From the NCBI RefSeq assembly GCF_900110245.1, contig NZ_FOCZ01000001.1, forward strand, positions 868,001 through 932,000: a DNA stretch of 64,000 nt. Reading direction: 5' to 3'. Origin of the DNA: Niastella yeongjuensis (GTDB taxonomy: Bacteria > Bacteroidota > Bacteroidia > Chitinophagales > Chitinophagaceae). The first letter of the stretch is position 1. Every line of letters starts with the position of its first letter. Shown in pieces: positions 60,232-64,000 of this stretch. Under the pieces are notes generated by a model. It was not told where the DNA came from. It did no database searches and was given only the letters and a program-made list of their open reading frames with translations. Made by a program: the position numbers and the translations under genes.

Positions 60232-61491
60232 ATGTTCAGAGAACTGTTAATAATTGTAATAGGAGTTGGTATTGTTGCTTCTGCGCAAGGTCAAACAACC
60301 ATGAACCTGCCCGACATTTTAACTACGGTCGAAAAGAACAATCCCGGGTTAAAGATGTACGAAGCAGAAGCGCGCGCCTTTACTGAAGAAGCGAAAGGCG
60401 CCTATAGTTGGATGGCGCCCGAAGCCGGGGCCGGTTTATTTATGACACCGTATAAAACCAGCGAAATAAAAGCCAATCCGGCCATGATGAAAGAAGGCAT
60501 GGGCTTTTTTATGATCTCTGCCCAGCAGATGTTTCCCAGCAGAAAAAAACAAAATGCCGATGCCGCCTGGATGCGCTCTATGTCGACCGTAGAAACAGAG
60601 AAAAGAAAGATTGCCTATAATGAGCTGGCCTATACTGTTAAAAAAAATTATTATGAATGGGTGGTGCTGATGAAAAAGCAATCGGTGTTGGATGAAGGCA
60701 GCCGCATCCTCGACTTCATGATCAAAAGTGCGGAGATCCGCTACAAGAACGGCCTGGGAAAGATCAGCGCTTATTACAAAGCGAAGGCGGCATTGGCCAA
60801 TATCGACAATATGAAGCTGATGCTCGATAACGACCTGCGACAAAAGCGCATTATGCTCAACAGCCTCATGTACCGGAATGTGGATACCGAACTCGCTATC
60901 GACACCAACTACAACTGGAAGGAGTTTCCTGCTTCCGTGCTCGATTCGGCTTATCTCACCAGCCGGCGAAGCGATATCCAGGCATTGCAACGCAGCATGG
61001 AAGTAAATAACCTGCAACGAAATGCAGAGCTGGCCAAATTGAAACCGGAGTTTGGGATAAGATACGATCACATGATCGGGTTGAGTACCCAGCCGGCGCA
61101 ATTCACCATAATGGGAATGGTGAAGTTGCCACTGGCAAAATGGTCATCTAAAATGAATAAAGCAAAAGCGGAAAGCCTGGTGTGGCAAAACGAATCGTTG
61201 AAAAGCCAGCAGCAAATGATCCTGAACGAGGCAACCGGCATGGCGGGTTCGGCAAGGGCAGAGCTGGAAACAAAAAAGAAACAAATGCGATTGTACGAAA
61301 CGCAAATCGTGCCCTCGTTGCGCAGGAATTTCCAAACCATGCAATTGGGATATGAGCAAAATACCGAACAGTTGTTCGAATTGTTCGATGCCTGGGAAGC
61401 CCTTAACATGACACAATTGGAATACCTCGATCAGTTAAAAGCCGCCTTATTACTACAGGCCGAATTAGAAAAGATCCTGGAGATTAAATGA
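60232..61491 (+). CDS. cusC: TolC-family outer-membrane channel (CusC-like)
   Basis: A signal peptide (about residues 1-20, ASAQG) is followed by the periplasmic coiled-coil barrel of outer-membrane efflux proteins: MNLPDILTTVEKNNPGLKMYEAEARAFTEEAKGAYSW, the Met-rich MMKEGMGFFMISAQQMFPSRKKQ, and the second half-repeat from about 240 (SRRSDIQALQRSMEVNNLQRNAEL). Length (419 residues) fits. The protein connects the inner-membrane pump to the outside. The last four bases overlap the start of the first cusB (ATGA), showing translational coupling. Confidence 0.9.
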   Translation: MFRELLIIVIGVGIVASAQGQTTMNLPDILTTVEKNNPGLKMYEAEARAFTEEAKGAYSWMAPEAGAGLFMTPYKTSEIKANPAMMKEGMGFFMISAQQMFPSRKKQNADAAWMRSMSTVETEKRKIAYNELAYTVKKNYYEWVVLMKKQSVLDEGSRILDFMIKSAEIRYKNGLGKISAYYKAKAALANIDNMKLMLDNDLRQKRIMLNSLMYRNVDTELAIDTNYNWKEFPASVLDSAYLTSRRSDIQALQRSMEVNNLQRNAELAKLKPEFGIRYDHMIGLSTQPAQFTIMGMVKLPLAKWSSKMNKAKAESLVWQNESLKSQQQMILNEATGMAGSARAELETKKKQMRLYETQIVPSLRRNFQTMQLGYEQNTEQLFELFDAWEALNMTQLEYLDQLKAALLLQAELEKILEIK

Positions 61492-62804
61492 AATTAATAA
61501 TGGAACGAGAAAAAACAGTCAGCAATTCGGTTCCGGCTAAACCGGGAGCAATCCGCAAAGTCTTTCGATTTTTTCTGCCTTCTGCCCTCTGCCTTCTGCC
61601 CTTTTTCATAGCATGCAAGGAAACGAAAATGAACCAACCGGAAATGCAGGCGGTGGCTAAAGAAACATACACCTGTCCCATGCACCCGCAAATAATAAAA
61701 GACAAACCGGGGGCCTGTCCCATTTGTGGTATGGACCTGGTAAAGAAAACCGCTGCCGGTGAAAAGGTAACTGATGTGTCGTTGAATGATCTGTTGCGTC
61801 CTTCGAACCAGTATGTGTTATCATCTATTCCTACCGTTCATATTCAGCAGCGCGATGAGCCACTGGAGATCACCTCCTATGGTTTCATTACTTACGATAC
61901 GCGGCAGGTGGGTACGGTTGCTTCCAACGTGGCGGGGCGCATTGAAAAGCTTTATGTAAAACACCGGTATCAGCGGGTAAACAAGGGGCAAAAGATCATG
62001 GATGTATACAGTCCCGAATTGTTGACGGCGCAGCAGAACCTGCTATTCCTGTTGCAGCACGATGCCGATAACCAGGTGCTCATTTCGGCTGCCCGTCAAA
62101 AGTTGCTCTTGTTGGGCATGAGTAATCAGCAGCTGGACCAGGTAGTAAGAAGCGGTAAGCCGGTTTTTACGGTTTCTATTTTCAGTGCCTACAGTGGTCA
62201 TATTCACGAGAGCAGCCCGGAGGCTATGCAGCAACAAGAGGCAACAGGCATGAAAGATGTTTCATTGATCACCGAAGAGTTGCAGTTAAAAGAAGGCATG
62301 TATATAACAAAAGGGCAGAACCTGTTTTCGATCTACAATCCTTCCAAAGCCTGGGCAGTATTGAATATCTTTTCAGGCCAGGCGGGCATGGTAAAGGTGG
62401 GCGACAAGGTGCGCATAGTGCCGGAAACTGCACCCGATAAAGACTTCAGGGCAGCAATCAATTTTATGGAGCCGTTTTACCGGTCTGACAGCAAAACGGC
62501 TACAGCACGCGTATATTTCAATAACCCGAATATGGGTATCCCCATCGGCAGCCAGGTGAAGGCCGTGATCTTTGCCGGCGCCCGCTCAGCCCGATGGCTA
62601 CCCGAAGAAGCGGTGCTTACCCTGGGGCTCGATAAAGTGGTTTTTATAAAAAAAGACGATGCATTCATTGCCCATAGAATTGAAGTGGGTATGGTGAATA
62701 ACCATTTGATCCAGGTGTTGAATGGGTTAAATGAGCAGGATGAAGTGGCGGCCAATGCCCAATACCTGGTAGACAGCGAGAGTTTTATAAAAGTGAAACA
62801 ATAG
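61488..62804 (+). CDS. cusB: CusB-type RND periplasmic adaptor with heavy-metal-binding domain
   Basis: An N-terminal hydrophobic segment leads to a lipobox IAC (Cys43). A heavy-metal-binding domain follows at about residues 61-84: YTCPMHPQII (Cys63) and ACPICGM (Cys77, Cys80). Then comes a membrane-fusion-protein body with the lipoyl or hairpin region (residues 130-230), a beta-barrel and a membrane-proximal C-terminus (EVAANAQYLVDSESFIKVKQ). The start ATG 61488 overlaps the cusC stop; a second ATG at 61500 is possible. Residues 29-38, just before the lipobox, are encoded by four 7-bp repeats (see the repeat entry), so copy-number changes would frameshift the gene. A second cusB-like gene follows after 9 bases. 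Confidence 0.9.
   Translation: MKLIMEREKTVSNSVPAKPGAIRKVFRFFLPSALCLLPFFIACKETKMNQPEMQAVAKETYTCPMHPQIIKDKPGACPICGMDLVKKTAAGEKVTDVSLNDLLRPSNQYVLSSIPTVHIQQRDEPLEITSYGFITYDTRQVGTVASNVAGRIEKLYVKHRYQRVNKGQKIMDVYSPELLTAQQNLLFLLQHDADNQVLISAARQKLLLLGMSNQQLDQVVRSGKPVFTVSIFSAYSGHIHESSPEAMQQQEATGMKDVSLITEELQLKEGMYITKGQNLFSIYNPSKAWAVLNIFSGQAGMVKVGDKVRIVPETAPDKDFRAAINFMEPFYRSDSKTATARVYFNNPNMGIPIGSQVKAVIFAGARSARWLPEEAVLTLGLDKVVFIKKDDAFIAHRIEVGMVNNHLIQVLNGLNEQDEVAANAQYLVDSESFIKVKQ
61573..61600 (+). repeat. Four-copy heptanucleotide tandem repeat inside cusB
   Basis: Units TTCTGCC, TTCTGCC, CTCTGCC and TTCTGCC lie in the signal-peptide codons of the first adaptor gene. Seven is not a multiple of three, so gain or loss of one unit would put the gene out of frame. 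Confidence 0.85.
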
Positions 62805-62813
62805 GAGAAAGTT

Positions 62814-64000
62814 ATGCTACAGAAGATATTTTTTTATGGTCCGGGCAGGAGGAACATTTCTCTGCTTTGCTTGCGCGTGTCCCGCCTTTCGGCGGAACGC
62901 TACCTTGTACGCTTTTTTCTTTACGCAGCTTTTTTATTGTTGGCAGCAGCCTGCAAAAACAAAAAGCCAGTTGAAGTAACAACGACCGATACCTATTATA
63001 CATGCTCTATGCACCCGCAGATCATGCAGGAGAAACCCGGTACCTGTCCTATTTGTCATATGGAGTTGATAAAGGTTAATAAGTCGAACGAAACAAAAGA
63101 TGAAATTATGCTCAGCGATGAGCAGATCCTGCTCGGTAATATACAAACCGATACCCTGGGGAGGGCACTGGTGGGCGATAAAGTAGTGCTGACTGCTACC
63201 CTCAACTTCGATGAAATGAAAGTGAATACCGTAAGCGCCCGCATCACAGGCCGTATAGACCGGCTGTATTTTAAAAACACCGGCGACTTTATAAAAAAAG
63301 GCGATCATTTGTTTGACCTGTACAGTGAAGAATTAAATACTGCCAAACAGGAATACCTGGCGGCTTTGGAACGGCAGCAAACCCTGGGCAATTCCATCAT
63401 CGACTTTAAGCAGCTGTTGCAAAGCGCTAAAAACAAACTGCAATTATGGGGTGTAAGCGAATCGCAGATCGATGCACTGGCAAAAACAAAACAGTTCTCC
63501 CCATTAACGGCATTTTACAGTACCGCTACAGGCTATGTTACCGAGCTGCCAATAAAAGAAGGACAGTATGTAATGGAAGGTGGTGTTGTGGTAAAACTGG
63601 CCGACTTGTCGACCCTTTGGGCAGAAGCGCAGGTCTATGCCTCCCAGCTGGCATCGGTAGATTACCAGGGCGTGGCAACGGTGCAGTTACCCGATATGCC
63701 GGGCGTGGCCATAACCGGTAAAGTAACTTTTGCCAATCCGGAAATAAGCACGGATACCCGCATTAATCTGTTACGTATTTCAATTCCCAACACCAACAAT
63801 CAGTTAAAACCAGGGATGCCTGCTTATGTAGTACTGAAAAGCAGGGCGGCCAATGCACTTACATTGCCTATCGATGCAGTTTTGCGCAATGGCCAAATGG
63901 CCATGGTATGGGTGCAAACCGGAAACAATACATACAAACGAAAAATGGTGGAAACGGGCCTGGAAAGCGGCGATCGCATTGAAATAAAGGAAGGGCTGCA
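62814..64000 (+). CDS. Second CusB-type adaptor with heavy-metal-binding domain (3'-partial at window edge)
   Basis: A frame opening at ATG 62814 runs to the window end without a stop (395 full codons). The N-terminus is unusual: a basic stretch (GPGRRNISLLCLRVSRLSAERYLVR), a hydrophobic core and a lipobox LAAAC (Cys47). A heavy-metal-binding domain follows with YYTCSMHPQI (Cys64) and TCPICHME (Cys78, Cys81). The adaptor body starts with NTVSARITGRIDRLYFKNTGDFIKKGDHLFDLYS, and LSTLWAEAQVYASQL marks the beta-barrel. It is clearly a second periplasmic adaptor of the same pump system. A palindrome at 62882-62895 lies inside the signal-region codons. The 3' end and downstream genes are outside the window. 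Confidence 0.88.
   Translation, partial: MLQKIFFYGPGRRNISLLCLRVSRLSAERYLVRFFLYAAFLLLAAACKNKKPVEVTTTDTYYTCSMHPQIMQEKPGTCPICHMELIKVNKSNETKDEIMLSDEQILLGNIQTDTLGRALVGDKVVLTATLNFDEMKVNTVSARITGRIDRLYFKNTGDFIKKGDHLFDLYSEELNTAKQEYLAALERQQTLGNSIIDFKQLLQSAKNKLQLWGVSESQIDALAKTKQFSPLTAFYSTATGYVTELPIKEGQYVMEGGVVVKLADLSTLWAEAQVYASQLASVDYQGVATVQLPDMPGVAITGKVTFANPEISTDTRINLLRISIPNTNNQLKPGMPAYVVLKSRAANALTLPIDAVLRNGQMAMVWVQTGNNTYKRKMVETGLESGDRIEIKEGL
62873..62911. repeat. REP-like palindrome inside the second adaptor gene
   Basis: CCGCC (62882-62886) and GGCGG (62891-62895) form a hairpin with a TTTC loop, flanked by GCG/CGC pairing. The GC-rich block differs in composition from the flanking CDS and encodes the odd basic N-terminal extension of the adaptor. 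It may be a small repetitive element inserted in frame. Confidence 0.5.

Overview
The window reads as chromosome from a Bacteroidota bacterium, most likely a Chitinophagaceae member of the Niastella/Chitinophaga type. This assignment is an inference from gene content and was not searched. Supporting signs are a type-B type IX secretion C-terminal domain (43684-46290), Bacteroidota-specific families (HYC_CC_PP, DUF3347, DUF6089-like barrels, YkuD_2 L,D-transpeptidases), almost no Shine-Dalgarno sequences, and several promoters of the Bacteroidota form TTTG-N18/19-TAnnTTTG. No rRNA, tRNA, CRISPR array, phage or integrative element was seen.

Layout. 1-5.3 kb: housekeeping genes, including a secreted M1-like metallopeptidase and a UvrD/PcrA helicase. 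5.3-7.5 kb: a small scar with two truncated gene remnants, followed by two REP-associated tyrosine transposase (RAYT) homologues, one intact and one with every catalytic residue replaced. 7.5-11.2 kb: an ArsC/Spx-like protein, an ECF sigma factor with a membrane partner, and a tandem pair of TPM-domain proteins. 11.4-25.7 kb: a large sugar-oxidation island. 25.8-55.4 kb: mixed core genes, including an SPFH protein, GH25 and GHL10 enzymes, a radical SAM/SPASM protein, a KdnA-like aminotransferase, sigma-54, two YkuD_2 transpeptidases, a TetR-MATE divergent pair, a giant T9SS-secreted PKD protein, a subtilisin-like lipoprotein and an MlaEFD lipid-transport operon. 55.8-64 kb: a copper/silver-type CusABC efflux operon that runs off the end of the window.

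The sugar island is the most interesting system. It holds two GMC flavoprotein dehydrogenases, one gluconate-2-dehydrogenase-subunit-3-like Tat partner, a lipoprotein cytochrome c, two DUF1080 (3-keto-disaccharide hydrolase) lipoproteins, four sugar-phosphate-isomerase-like TIM barrels, two Gfo/Idh/MocA oxidoreductases and one MFS permease, with no SusC/SusD and no classical glycoside hydrolase. The parts sort into an exported set (Tat or lipoprotein signals) and a cytoplasmic set (no signal). This suggests a periplasmic 3-keto-glycoside route: oxidation at C3 by GMC/subunit 3/cytochrome c, cleavage by the DUF1080 proteins, import by the MFS permease, and reduction or isomerisation inside the cell.

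The Cus operon carries three sequence oddities: a +1 frameshift at an A5 run splitting cusA, a four-copy heptanucleotide repeat inside the signal peptide of the first cusB, and a REP-like palindrome inside the signal region of the second cusB. The last gene is open to the window edge.
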